Assembly (NCBI GenBank): GCA_026122225.1
Contig: JANEZZ010001570.1
Coordinates: 5,704,501 to 5,768,500, forward strand
Direction of reading: 5' to 3'
Source: Heloderma charlesbogerti
Lineage: Eukaryota; Chordata; Lepidosauria; Squamata; Helodermatidae
Length of the DNA stretch: 64,000 nucleotides
The notes below the pieces were generated by a model. That model made no database searches, was not told the origin of the DNA, and saw only the letters and a program-made list of their open reading frames with translations. The position numbers and the translations under genes are program-made. Each line of letters opens with the position of its first letter. The first letter of the stretch is position 1. Shown here piece after piece: positions 23,001 to 32,726 of the stretch.

Positions 23001-23193
23001 CATCCTGATATTCCTTGAAAATGTTTTGCAAATGTCAAAGTATCTCCGTCTCCGGAAGAGACTGTGTAGTAGATCTGTCCTCAATTGGCCAACCAATCCT
23101 CAGTCGCAGAGTTATTTCTGGCATTGTCTGAGAAATTCACTAGCAGCAAACCATGACTTGAGCTATAACAAGCTTTTTAAAGAAATGGTATAG
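20041..23193 (+). CDS. TLR7: TLR7, main coding exon (Toll-like receptor 7)
   Basis: Endosomal receptor for single-stranded RNA and guanosine; it signals through MyD88 to NF-kB and interferon genes. Numbering from the ATG at 20080 gives 1037 residues. An LRRNT begins with FPKTLPCDV (14-22), close to mammalian TLR7, and is followed by about 26 leucine-rich repeats. The cysteine insert GNCPRCHNAPYHCTEC is at 241-256. A Z-loop lies at about 420-480, an LRRCT at 769-821 (CNC pair at 773-775), a membrane span at about 826-848, and a TIR domain at about 876-1020 with YDAF, the BB loop EERDWLPG (P923) and a FW-containing box 3. The frame stays open upstream to the acceptor at 20040. Those 13 extra residues (AIHPWHTSGWLFF) complete a signal peptide that would otherwise be only about 11 residues, so the true start is probably in an upstream exon (total about 1051; human 1049). 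No internal stop or frameshift. Confidence 0.96.
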   Translation, partial: AIHPWHTSGWLFFMISLFPKVIPAIQFPKTLPCDVNDTSKTFLTVDCSDRRLITFPNGIPTNVTNLTLSINHIPEITQSYFENLKNLLEIDFRCNCVPAMLGPKDHVCIKSLKIHNQSFAKLPRLKSLYLDGNQLSAIPQGLPHTLRLLSLEANAIFSIKKENLSELGHLQSLFLGQNCYYRNPCSISYDISETAFQALRSLRVLSLKANNLSSVPQNLPSTLTELYLYNNIIRNISEHDLINLHNLEILDLSGNCPRCHNAPYHCTECPNKASILIHPRAFDSLKQLKTLRLHSTSLRTVDSSWFKNTGKLEVLDLSQNYLAEEIEDAHFLTFLPNLVDLDLSFNFALGSYSSYLTLPDTFSKLSSLKYLRIRGFVFKELDQRTIDNLIPLKNLSMLDLGTNFIRNANIAMFKKFHALKIVHLSFNKISLFSNESNDQLYSVPEPLADRYDSTVLQDMHYFRYDEYGRSCKSKNKEAAYSLPFAIEPSCSKYGKTLDLSRNNVFFINPLDFKQLTDLKCLNLSGNAMSQTLNGTEFQYLSGLKYLDFSNNRIDLLYSTAFQELKELEVLNLSDNSFFFKAEGITHMLGFTRNLVNLTTLFMNGNEISTSTDKGMESRSLKTLEFRKNRLDILWKAGTTEYLSFFKNLSSLENLDISDNSLIFLPPLLFDGLPQNLKVLKLASNQLKSFTWNNLHILKNLLVLDLSNNLLSTVPRELFNCSRTLQKLILQNNRIKKLTNNFLQHAVHLTYLDLSFNKIKTLRNSSFPKNIINKMDMLLLRGNPFKCNCDLVWFVSWINQTNVTIPFLATDVTCMGPGSWKGKSVVFLDLNTCELDYSQILYLLTVSVIMFLMTIPVISHRYFWDVWYIYHFCIAKLKSLKGYQRLFSSEVVYDAFVAYDKKDPDVTEWVLKELVEKLEDQREKQFNLCLEERDWLPGQPVLTNLSESIQVSRKTIFVLTNRYISSGNFKIAFYMAHQRLMDEKVDVIILIFLENVLQMSKYLRLRKRLCSRSVLNWPTNPQSQSYFWHCLRNSLAANHDLSYNKLFKEMV

Positions 23194-23598
23194 CTTGGTC
23201 ACATGCTACGGAAAGGCTTTGTAAGTTAAAGCCACACCGAGGGAATGGGATGAGGCTGAATTTCAGCTTCTGCACCAGAGAGGTTTTAAAGCACTGGAGG
23301 TAGAACTGGATAGCAGCATCTCTTAAGCCACTAAACACATCTTCTGGAGCACAGAAAACTTGGCTTATTTGAGGAAAGGGTTGCAAAGGGATTCCAGTTA
23401 GTCCATTGAACTTTTCACATATTAGGGTATGCAAAGGGGTTATGGCAGATTTTTATGAACTCTTAAAAATCTGAGCTGAAAAAGAGAAACAGAGGGAAAG
23501 ATTTGCTGCTTTAAGCTTCTTTCACCATGTTTGATAAGGCTTTATTGTATATAGATGTCTCCCTCTTGCCCCTATATGCCTTTTAGAAAGAAAAACAA

Positions 23599-23604
23599 AA
23601 TAAA
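23599..23604 (+). terminator. TLR7: Candidate proximal TLR7 polyadenylation signal
   Basis: AATAAA with a GU-rich downstream stretch within 40 bases. Later candidates at 23984 and 24320 allow longer transcripts. Confidence 0.45.
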
Positions 23605-23734
23605 AAAACTATATAAGTTTGGGTCTTTGCTGGTGGTATCCTTGAGAAAACAGAAGATGTTTTGTACTGGCTGGACAGAGTTGATTTACTAATATTGTGT
23701 GGTAGGAACTAGCTGTTTCCTTGAAATAGTATAA

Positions 23735-23950
23735 TATAGTGACTAGGTGATGGGAGTTATGTAGTCACTGATTCAAATGTCATCTCATCTATGAACTCAG
23801 TGGCATTAGGACAAATCAGTGCATATTAGCCCTGGCTCCTACCCATCTATAAGTAATTTGGGATTCATAATACTGGCCTACCTTACAAGGCTGTTGAGAT
23901 AATTTATGTAAAGTGCTTGTACCTGAGTGTTAATATTAAAACATTGTCGG
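23735..23950 (+). mobile_element. MIR-like CORE-SINE, old and diverged
   Basis: TATAATATAGTGACTAGG resembles the MIR head. CTCAGTGGCATTAGGACAAATCA and the tail GGCCTACCTTACAAGGCTG, GTTGAGATAATTTATGTAAAG, TGCTTGTACC follow in the order of the MIR body. It is heavily mutated, as expected for an ancient family. Confidence 0.6.
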
Positions 23951-24340
23951 ACTCATCATCTGTGGATTACTAAAATTATGTAAAATAAATATCAATTTTA
24001 GCTGGAGCTGGGAGAAGCTACACCAGAAACTAGAAGAACTCAATCCAGAATAAGCAGCATTTTTTCAGTTATGGTGAGTTTCTACAGGATCTGTCCAATA
24101 ACCAAAAGCAGTATATATTTATTTTTCTCTATTTAATGGAGTTCAGTGGCATAAAAAACTGGTACAATTTTCTCCAATGTTGGATTAAATTCTGCTTCCA
24201 GAATAGCATCTATTTGTGTTTAAGAATATGTCCATTCTTTAGAATAGAAAAGGTATTTCTTAACACTGTTAAGAGTTTTATTTAACTATGTTGTGAATAT
24301 TGTTGTGTTAGTTTTTCTTAATAAACTTTATCAGAATGCT

Positions 24341-25641
24341 GGACCTCATTTTTCCTGATGGCAAAACAATAAACATGTTGATTTCCAAGCACCTGTGGGT
24401 ATGCAGGATGAAAAAAATAGCCACAGCGTAATTTCCTTCGGTCTGTTTCTTTCTGCTCTGTTTCCGCATGATGAATTGCTCTCCTTCAGGATTCTGTCTC
24501 CTGTTGTTGGTGTTGCTTCCTGAACTTTCTCCAGCTAGCCTGCTTTTTCTGTCTCAGTCCAGAACTGGCACAAGTGTTTTGTCACCTGAGATGGATGTTT
24601 TGAATGGTGGCTGCTTAGCAGTGAAAAATTAAATTTGCTACCTCGGAGTGCCACCTCACTCTACCTAGGGTGGCAGCATTGGCATCACCAAAACAGAGGA
24701 TGTGCATTATGACAACAAAAAAGAGGACACAGATTTGTGTAGTATTTGCATATTCTAATGTATATGTATAGATGCAAATTTAGAAATAATTACTATAATT
24801 TAAATAGAAATACAATACATGTGATCATAGTAGGGAAGGCTGACCAGGTGACCTATGTGCCTGTTCATTCAGCTGCGGGCAACTTCAAGGCCCCCACGCT
24901 CCCTCCCTTCTTATGCTGCTTTTATCTTCAAACAGGCTTTGGACTGGACAGCTCTTCAAATATACGACATCTTGAAAGAGAAGATTGTCCTCTGACATGC
25001 TTTCAAAAAGAGGACTATCCTCTGTAAAGTAGAACCCATGGCCAGTCAGACTCTACTTCATTGTAAGACTGGCATGTCACACAAAAGAAGTGACTAAAGT
25101 TATTTTATACTCTGAGGCCGAGATTTCCAGGACGTTCATAACCTAGGCCCTTGGACTCAACTGGAGCTGTGTCTAGAATTGCTCTGCTTCTTTGAAAATC
25201 CTGGGTTTCATGTAGCTTTCATTCTTAGCCCATCTACAAAGAGGAGTTCTTTGAATGTTCACATACTCTTGTCATAATAAAATTTCTCCTCATAAACTTC
25301 TCCTTTAAATGGGCCTTTGCATAGCAAACTCTGTATCACACCCTGTCTATATCCCTGTTAAACTTACTCAGTGATGTACTCTGAGGAAAAATTAAAATTG
25401 CTTGACATTATGTGGTGGTCTGTGACTAAACTTCTTAATGTTACTGAAGGAAAGGTAAGAAGAATGTGTGCAGGCTGCAGACAGAACAAACTGTTAGAAA
25501 GAGGACATCCCAAATAGACAGAGCTGCCTATTGTCTCTGCCTTGTATCTCATCACACATCCTGAAAAACACTGGCCTTTGTGGGAGAAGTATGTTTTTGT
25601 AGATATTACAGAGGCCTACAGATTTTCTTCCTTAAAGGGAG
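24341..25641. other. Nothing recognised
   Basis: This is the start of the interval where TLR8 lies in mammals. No leucine-rich-repeat or TIR-like reading was noticed on either strand, and no repeats were recognised. Confidence 0.45.
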
Positions 25642-25649
25642 CTAGCCAG

Positions 25650-26165
25650 TAGGGCTGTGCCTGGACTCTCCAATCCGACTCAGAAGCCGCTTTGTGGCTT
25701 CCTAGGCGGGCCCGATTCAGCTCGGGCTGGTTCGGGGACCTACCTTGGCCCTGAACCCGAAGTGGGATTCAGATGGCCAAATCCCTCTTCCCCCCCAGTG
25801 CCCTCACACAACCCCCCAGCTCCTTCCTGGGCTGCCACTGCTACTGCCTCCACCGCCGCCGCTGCCACCACCAGCTCCTGAGCTGCCATTAAAAATGGCA
25901 ACTCCCTGCAACAAGAGCCAGCGCGCATCCAGGGCTCAGGAGGTGGTGGCAACAGAAGCAGCTGCAATGGCGATGGCAGCAACAGCGCTGTTGAAGGCTC
26001 AGGTAAGGAGCTGGAGGTGCCGGTGTGGCTGGGCCAAAGTGCCGAAGCTCCAAAGTGCTTCAGAGAGCCCCTGACCCGCTTTGTGCCCTCTCCGCTTCGC
26101 CTCAGAAGGGGCACGAAGTGGCCTGTTTCGACTCGGGCCTTGGGCCTCTGTGGTGCACAGCCCTA
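25650..26165. mobile_element. GC-rich non-autonomous hAT-like element, 516 bp
   Basis: Terminal inverted repeats TAGGGCTGTGC (25650-25660) and GCACAGCCCTA (26155-26165). Flanks CTAGCCAG (25642-25649) and CTAGCCAA (26166-26173) form a 7-of-8 target duplication. The sub-terminal GCCGCTTTGTGGC and GACCCGCTTTGTGCC motifs and the CCNCCG-rich centre have no transposase coding. The open frames here on both strands are compositional. Confidence 0.8.
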
Positions 26166-26734
26166 CTAGCCAAAAACAATCACTCTGGTCCTGTTGCCAC
26201 AAACTGAGCTCTTTTAAAGGATTTTCTTGTGTTGCCTTATGTATGTGATTGAAATATGTGTATCTGTGTAATGTTGAGCCTCTCACATATCAACATTTTA
26301 AAAACAATTTTGCAATAAAATAGAATGTGTAATATTTGCCAATAGGGAAAAACCTGGGAGAGCAATGACTTGAGCTACACCGCTTCAGATAAATGGGATG
26401 TTGTACTGGATCGTGCTGAGGATGTCAGCAGATGAGGAGCTTGGGAAGCCTATGCTGCATTGCACACCTGTGTTACACAGCACTGTCAAAAATCTGAAGC
26501 CCATCTAGTGCAGGTATAGGAACCTCTGCTTTGTGCAACTGAGACAGAGAAAGCAGACCAGTTGGAGAATCCTTATGAAATCATATCACTACCCAGAGGA
26601 ACTCTGAAACAAAAATCTGAAGGAGCATAAGCTATCACAGCTGCCGGGAGGAGAGGTTTTAGCATTTGCCTGCATGGCAACTTCACTTTATGCTCTCCAG
26701 TACCAAGTTAAAACCTCCTTGTTCTGCTGGGCTT

Positions 26735-26897
26735 CCAATTTATTTTCTTTGTTCTCCAGCTTTCAGTCTGATTAAATACATCCTGTTTCTTTTTATTTGG
26801 GGAGAGACACAGTTTTGTCCGTCTCTCCCATGGCCATGATGTGCTTTAATACATTTCTGACTGTTCAACGTAACCTGCCTTGGATATTTCCTTAACA
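26735..26897 (+). mobile_element. Solo or partial LTR, + strand
   Basis: Matches, over about 160 bases, the complement of the sequence at 29764-29940: CATCCTGTTTCTTTTTATTT, GGGGAGAGACACAG, GGCCATGATGTG, a degraded polyadenylation region (GCTTTAATACATTTCTGA) and the end AACCTGCCTTGGATATTTCC. It finishes in CTTAACA, a plausible LTR end. The upstream border is not visible, and no primer-binding site follows it. Confidence 0.6.
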
Positions 26898-27072
26898 TAT
26901 GGGAAAGGCCGGAGAACAGTAAGCCCACCATTCCACACATACACTATCATCGACATCCCTTCTTCGTCTCACATACTGCTGCCATCCAGTATGCGATGCA
27001 TCGCCCACCCTCAGTAATTCCTGCTGCTGCTGCTGCTACTGCCACTTACAGGCTTATTCATCAGTAGACCAA
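26898..27072. other. Short unrecognised stretch
   Basis: Contains a short CTG run (27022-27036); nothing else seen. Confidence 0.4.
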
Positions 27073-27480
27073 GGGCTTTTTCACATGGAGCTTTTATCCT
27101 GCTATTGAGATTGGTTATTCAAAGAAGTTTGGGGGCCCTTTAGATGACATCATTAACCTCCAGGGCGTCTCCTACACTAAATGACCTTTTTCCCCATTGT
27201 TAAAAAGATTGGAGATAATGAGCTATCGAATTACAGCATTTCAGTTCCACTTGAGTTCTCTCACGAAAAAGCAAAAGGCGCAATAAGAGGAGCTAAACCA
27301 CAGCTCCATCTAGCGGCTATATAATGAAACATATAGAAGGCTCAGATAAGGGGGAAAAGGTGGGGGGAAAGGAGGGGGGACGGACACGCATGTAAAGGGA
27401 GTCCATCGCGATCCTGCATTTAAAGCGGAAGCATAAACCTCCATTTTAAATGCAGGATTTTAGGTTGGTGTAGAGATGCT
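27073..27480 (-). mobile_element. MITE, family A (TTTCTACACC...AAAATCCTGC)
   Basis: The left end GGGCTTTTTCACATGGAGC and the right end AATGCAGGATTTTAGGTTGG with TGTAGAGATGC form imperfect inverted repeats. The interior (ACTAAATGACCTTT, ATGAGCTATCGAATTAC, CATGTAAAGGGAGTC) matches copies at 31364, 53321 and 55835. This copy lacks a clean target duplication. Confidence 0.65.
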
Positions 27481-28050
27481 GCAAAATTCAGGCAGCATAG
27501 TGCAGTTTTCAAGGCCACTGGAGTCCTCCAAGTACCGGACAATCAGCACAGCTGCTTTGAAAGGATGCTGTTTTCACCCTGTGCTCAATCGCTGCCTGTC
27601 CCTTTAAATACTCACTGAGCACAGGAGGGGAGCATAATGAGGCTGTTATGTATGGAAGTGCAAAGGTATACAGCGCCTTATTGATTTTAAAAGCTTCACT
27701 CAGGGCGGGGTGGTGGTGGAGAGCAAGCCTCCTTACTTCCCCGCATCTACCCATTTGATGACATTCTCCTTGTATTTGCATTTCTTCCTCTCTCTGTAAT
27801 TTTCTTCCTATCTCTGTCTGCCTTAAAAAAAAAAAAATCTGTAACAACAACAAGAGAAAATGGTGGTGGTGATGCAGGTGGAACCCACCTTTGGTTTGGT
27901 ATGAACCAGCTGTGGCTCAGAATAACCCACTAGCTGAAGATCAATATTCTAGATAGTAAGTTAATTCTGATCATTTCTGTTCTCTAATCTGTGCTTTCTC
28001 TGCTTTTTTTTAAAAAAAAACCTTTGCTGTTTCTGTTATTTTTCATGGCA
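27481..28050. other. Nothing recognised
   Basis: Includes a poly-A run at 27825-27836 and a TTTTTTTAAAAAAAAA stretch near 28003-28019. The open frame 27509-27853 on the - strand has no recognisable product. Confidence 0.35.
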
Positions 28051-29742
28051 ACTTACCTGGGGTACATTTTTTCCTGGGTGTTTCCAAATCCACTAACCAA
28101 GGCGATATAACTTCTTTTCCTTCTCTCCATCACACCACAAGCTGGCCGCTTCCTGTTGTTACTATAATGGCCAACGTAAGGAATTTGGTCAGCGTATATT
28201 AGTGCATCTGTATTCTGTTTGTTAACAATAGCCACTACTTCTGCTTTGTACTAATTCCTATGGTCTTGCTATTCCAACATTCCATTAATATTGGTGTAAC
28301 ATCAGCCTGACATTCCTGGGATCCAGCAAATCTGAGAAGAAAACAGCAGCGCTCCAAATATAGCAACTTGCCACTCCCACTAGTTTTGAGACAGTTCTGT
28401 TTAAATACAAACAGCAGTCAGTAATGCGGTGTATACATTTTAAAAAAATCTGTTTGCATGGGACAAACAAGTAGAACTGAACGTCATCTTTTCAAAAATG
28501 TCTTTAGACAATCCATGTAGTCTGCTGTCATCTCACTTTTGTTTTGCTTACAATTGATTTTTTTTTTTTTTAGCCTAATCAGTTTTCTGCAGCTTCTGAT
28601 GCACACTTGGTCTAAAGTATTAAGATCAGCTGGTTCTTGATTTGGCCAGTTTGCGTGTTCCTTTAATCTAGTGCACAGTTCGTGGGGCAAAATAACTCGC
28701 ATGAGATGGTTCATGCTAGCACAATTAGAATTTTAACAAGTGATCGCTGTTTTTCTCTTTTCTGATGTTTCAAAATTTCACTTGGTCTTTCAGTTTTTCT
28801 TGGGAGTCCTTAAGACTCCACTCCCAGGGACTTAGGTGACTTTTTTTTTTTTTTGATGTCTCAACATACCAATCAAAGAATGCATTCTGATTGACCCCGT
28901 GCCTCTTTGGACCTCGAGATTCCAAGGCTCCCTTTAAATGCACAATTCTGCCCAAATCAAAGGTCCCAACCAAGGGAAATTGTTTGGATGGGTCCAGTTC
29001 CATTTGTCCAAAACTTGCAAGTCTTAGGTCCGTAATTCCTGTACATGTACATTGAAGGCATCCCTTTTGGGGCTACGGAATTTCTTTGGAAGAATCTAAC
29101 CCCATCCTCAGTTCACACAGGAGCACATAGAGAAACAATCAGGAGGTCTCCACAGGTTCCGAGAAACGAAAGCCACTGCCAAATTCCGAGGTACAGTCAG
29201 AGACCAACTCTCACCGAATTGGAAGCATGATCAGTAACTCATGGTCTAAGGAGCTCATACCAGGGCAGGGAGTGAAGGAAAGGTCGGGTCACTCACTGCA
29301 ATCTCCGTTCATTCAGGAATGATTTATTCAGGAGGTCCGTGCCTTGTTGGCCTGCTCATACCATGGAGGGAAGAAGGAAAACTCACTCACACAAGGTTCC
29401 AGCGACGATCATTTGCCCTGCTCCTTTTTACTTCAGTTCGTACCAGGCAACTCTCGTTCTATTCTTTTCCTCAATCACACAAGGCAACTCTCATTCACCT
29501 GACGTCATATCCCACGGACCTCTGTAACCCCTAAAAACAAAAAACAAAAACTTACCAAGTGCTTAAATTACTGACTGTCTCTTTAAAGGCGGTATCCTGT
29601 CAGCCAAGGCAGAATCTTCCCACAGGCAGCCTCACACTGAGTCCCAGACTTAGAGATTTCAAAAGGTCTCTTACCTTTGCGCGCTTCTGGGATGTTCAGT
29701 GAATGGCGGTCCAAATTGGTTCGATTCTCCTCAGCGTTTGGG
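28051..29742 (-). pseudogene. Internal region of a decayed endogenous LTR element
   Basis: Lies directly inside the primer-binding-site-like sequence at 29743-29760, so it should be the leader and the start of gag read on the - strand. Two short open frames at the expected gag position (29003-28770 and 28714-28484) are separated by stops and a poly-T run at 28551-28574. I cannot match them to a known gag family by eye. No protease, polymerase or envelope motifs were seen, and no second LTR in the same orientation was found at the distal end. The element is broken and incomplete; its viral class is uncertain. Confidence 0.4.
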
Positions 29743-29760
29743 AACTGAGTCACGGCACCA
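29743..29760 (-). other. Primer-binding-site-like sequence (tRNA-His type)
   Basis: Read on the - strand it begins TGGTGCCGTGACTC, matching the 3' end complement of tRNA-His as used by some class I endogenous retroviruses. It lies 3 bases inside the LTR end, the normal position. Confidence 0.6.
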
Positions 29761-29763
29761 AAT

Positions 29764-30148
29764 TTTTAAGGAAATATCCAAGGCAGGTTAGGTTGAACCA
29801 TCAGAAATTTATTAAATCACATCATGGCTGTGGGAAGGACAGATGAAGCTGTGTCTCTCCCCAGATAAAAAGAAACAGGATTATGTATTCAGAATGAAAA
29901 TTGAAGAACAAAGAAAATGCACTACGCATGCTCAGAAACCAATTAGTACTCAGCAATAGTTTATCAGCACAGCGGCCTTCTTATATTTAGGGATGAGTTA
30001 CTTTGGTGGATAAGAATTTCTTGCTTATGAGCAGGTTACAATTACCTTCTCATGGTCACACACACACACATACTCCGTCCCATCAGGCACCTTGCCTGAA
30101 CCAAACTACTTACAAAGCCTAGTTAGGCCTACTTTCACACATAGTACA
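29764..30148 (-). mobile_element. LTR of the decayed element, - strand
   Basis: On the - strand it contains a TATAAGAAGG promoter-like motif near 29971-29980, then the AATAAA signal (complement near 29807-29813) and an U5-like end AACCTGCCTTGGATATTTCC adjoining the primer-binding site. About 160 bases match the + strand LTR fragment at 26735-26897. The outer edge (about 30140-30148) is a guess. Confidence 0.6.
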
Positions 30149-31363
30149 GATCCCAGTGATGGGAGTTTTAATCTCACCTTCTGATTTTATGATTATTCCT
30201 GGCTTTATTCTGCTTTTTCTGGGTGGAAGGGCAGTGCACAGGGCAGGATAATTAGCCCCACTGTACTGTGAGGGTGGGCTCGGCAGGCTGGCTCAGTCTG
30301 CCCAGCTTTGAAGGGAAAAGCAATGTATGTATGCAAGTCCCAGCCTACAGCTGAAGGAATGCAAACAGTCCAGGAAATTGGGGACACACACACATCTGCA
30401 GTCCTCAGCAAACATGGGGGGGGGGGTATTTCTTCTTTTGGAGGCCTAATTTTCATGTTCATATACTTCCGCATAACTTGAAGCTCCTGTGGGTATGTGA
30501 AAAACTCTGTTTTGTTTGTGGGTGGCCCAATTTGCTTCCAAAGCAATTAGCATATGACAGTAGACCACAATCCACCACAAAATTAAGTGCACCTATTCCA
30601 CTGATTCTAAATAAGCACACTTAATTCTGTGTTGGACTGTGGCCTGTGTTTAAATAATAGATACACATGTCCATTAAGTCGCAATGCTCACTTTTAACTT
30701 TAGGAAAATACATTCATGTTAACCTGTAAAAAATTATGGGGAAACCAGTAATATTTTACAACAAATAATAGGTGATGTAATTTTTACATCACATATTATT
30801 TGTTGCACTGGGTAGGAAAGCAAAATAACATAAAATTGAACCTGCTCCTATAGCTGTTTATGTTAGATTATGATAATTTAAGAAACAGTAAGCAGGTAAA
30901 GTGAAGAACGATAGAAATTCTCTCTTTGTGGGTTGAGTTTAGGAGAGTGTCCAGCCCAGGATACTGAAAGAGGCCAGCATAACCAAAATCAGGCACTTTG
31001 TGGGAAGATCTGTCTTCAGCCATGAATTCACTAGCTGGTCTTAGGAACAACACCCTCTCTTGACCTCAGCTTCCTGTTGGTTTTTAAATGGGAATAATAA
31101 TAGTGATTCCCCTACTCATCCCCACAAATTGGTTGTAAGGATGAATGAGAATTATTAAGCAATTAGCATATTCAATATATTTAGGGCTAGTAGATAGTAT
31201 TAACACTGCAAAAAAAAAGCAAAAAAATTATGCTAACATTGTAAGCAGTGTGGTATAGTTTGGTTTTTTTTGTTCAGTTGTTTTTTCTCTCAGGTCTTTG
31301 GAGACAGAGGAATCATCTAATCAATTTCATTCTCAAAGGGGCAAACACATGAGCCTAGTCATG
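30149..31363. other. Mostly unrecognised, with one hairpin
   Basis: No gene recognised. Holds a G-run at 30416-30427 and the long hairpin at 30759-30805, listed separately. Confidence 0.4.
30759..30805. repeat. 22-bp hairpin with a 3-base loop
   Basis: CAACAAATAATAGGTGATGTAA (30759-30780) pairs with TTACATCACATATTATTTGTTG (30784-30805) with one mismatch. It could be a cruciform, the core of a small MITE or a precursor-like RNA hairpin. No flanking duplication was noticed. Confidence 0.6.
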
Positions 31364-32726
31364 GGGCATCCCTACACAGGCCTAAAATCCTGCATTTAAA
31401 ACGGGGCTTTCTGCTTCTGTTTTAAATGCGGGATCACGACGACTCCCTTTTTCACGTGCTTCCTTTCCCCTTCCTTTCCCCCCACCCCCTTCCCCACCTT
31501 CTCCCCATATCTGAGTCTTCCATTCCCTTTCATTGATCTCGCTCCTCTTCTTGCCCCCTTTCCTCTTCTCATGGAGGGAACTCAAGCAGAACACAATGGG
31601 GTAATTTGATAGCTCATTATCTGCGATCTATTTAACAATGGAACAAAGGGCATTTAGTGCAGGAGATGTCCTGGAGGTAGGGATGTACGAAAGTCACTTA
31701 CCTTTTTGCAGCTTGGCTTCGCGGTGGGGGGGAGGCGCTTCGCTTTTCCCCCCGAAGTTCAGGCGAGGGGGGCGAGGCGTCCCGCCTCGCCCGGCCGAAA
31801 TTCAGGCCGGGGGGGGAGGCGCCCCGCCTTGCCTGGCCGAAATTCAGGCCGGGGAGAAGTGCCCCGTCTCCCCGGCCGCGAAACAAAAAGTAAAAACAAA
31901 AAAAAAGACCCCGTGATAGGCTATGTGACGATTTATGTAGCCTATCACGGCTAGATTTCCAAAGTCAGCCATGATAGGCTACGTAAATCTTCACATAGCC
32001 TATCACGGGTGACTTTAGAAAAAAAAAGCGCGTACGCAAACGGCGGCGCCCATTTGCATTCCTTATTTTGGCACGTCTAGTCTAAATAAAGATTTACGTA
32101 GACTACGGCGAAAATAAGGGCAACGCAAATAGCGTGCCCTTATTTTCGCTGTAGTCTACGTAAATCTTTACGTAGACTAGACGTGCCAAAATAAGGAATG
32201 CAAATGGCGGCGCCCCATGGGCGCCGCCATTTGCGTACGTGCTTTTTTTTTTTTTTCAAAGTCACCCGTGATAGGCTACGTGACGATTTACTTAGCCTAT
32301 CACGGCTGACTGGAAATCTAGCCGTCATAGGCTACGTAAATCGTTACGTAGCCTATCACGGGTGTGTTGTTTTTTTTTTACTTTAGTTTTTTTTTTTTTT
32401 TGCAATGGTGGCGGCGGCAGCCGGTCGGGAGACCGGCCGCCGCCCCCGCCCGCGACGAAACACCGCCGAAACACCGCCGGGACCCGCCACCGAGAGGGAC
32501 ATTCGCAGGAGGTAAGTCCCATCCCGGGGGGGGGCGCGGGGGGCCAGCGGAGAATTTCCCAACCAACTTCGGGGGGCCGAATGCGTCGGCGCTCGGCCTC
32601 CCGAAGATTCGTGGAGAAATTCTCCGCCATCCCTACCTGGAGGGTCATGGCATCATGTAAAGAGCCCGCAAACTTCCGTGAAGGAGCCATCTCAATCGCA
32701 GGATAAAAGCTCCATGTGAAGAAAGC
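31364..32726 (+). mobile_element. MITE family A copy, interrupted by a foldback element
   Basis: The left part 31364-31677 matches 55835-56110: CCTAAAATCCTGCATTTAAA, GGGGCTTTCTGCTTC, CAAGCAGAACACAATGGGG and GGGCATTTAGTGCAGGAG. The right part 32636-32726 (AAGAGCCCGCAAACTTCC, CAATCGCAGGATAAAAGC) completes it. The inserted element occupies 31678-32635. Confidence 0.8.
31678..32635. mobile_element. Foldback hAT-like element, 958 bp, with a giant palindrome
   Basis: An exact 8-bp target duplication CCTGGAGG (31670-31677 and 32636-32643) flanks terminal repeats TAGGGATG (31678-31685) and CATCCCTA (32628-32635), the pattern of hAT transposons. Internally, about 31885-32121 is the inverted complement of about 32136-32395, so roughly 500 bp folds into one long hairpin around a 14-base spacer. 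The innermost 34-bp arms (32088-32121 and 32136-32169) differ at one base. Within each arm, 36-bp palindromes beginning GTGATAGGCTACGT and ending ACGTAGCCTATCAC recur. The ends are GC-rich and full of CpG. No transposase is encoded; all open frames in it are low-complexity. Confidence 0.85.

Larger units (their letters stand above)
23194..24340 (+). other. TLR7: TLR7 3' UTR (probable extent)
   Basis: AT-rich sequence after the TAG stop with several AATAAA hexamers: 23599-23604 (with GTTTGGGTCTTTGCTGGTGG after it), 23984-23989 and 24320-24325. The first would give a 400-base UTR and the last about 1.1 kb. A MIR-like SINE lies inside. Which signal is used cannot be told from sequence. Confidence 0.5.

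Noticed and set aside
20041..23193. TLR8 instead of TLR7
   Set aside because: The N-terminus FPKTLPCDV, the LRR sequence and the TIR tail match TLR7 far better.
25657..26286. Several overlapping open frames rich in Pro, Ala and Glu
   Set aside because: They lie in the GC-rich hAT-like element with matching terminal repeats and target duplication; composition explains them.
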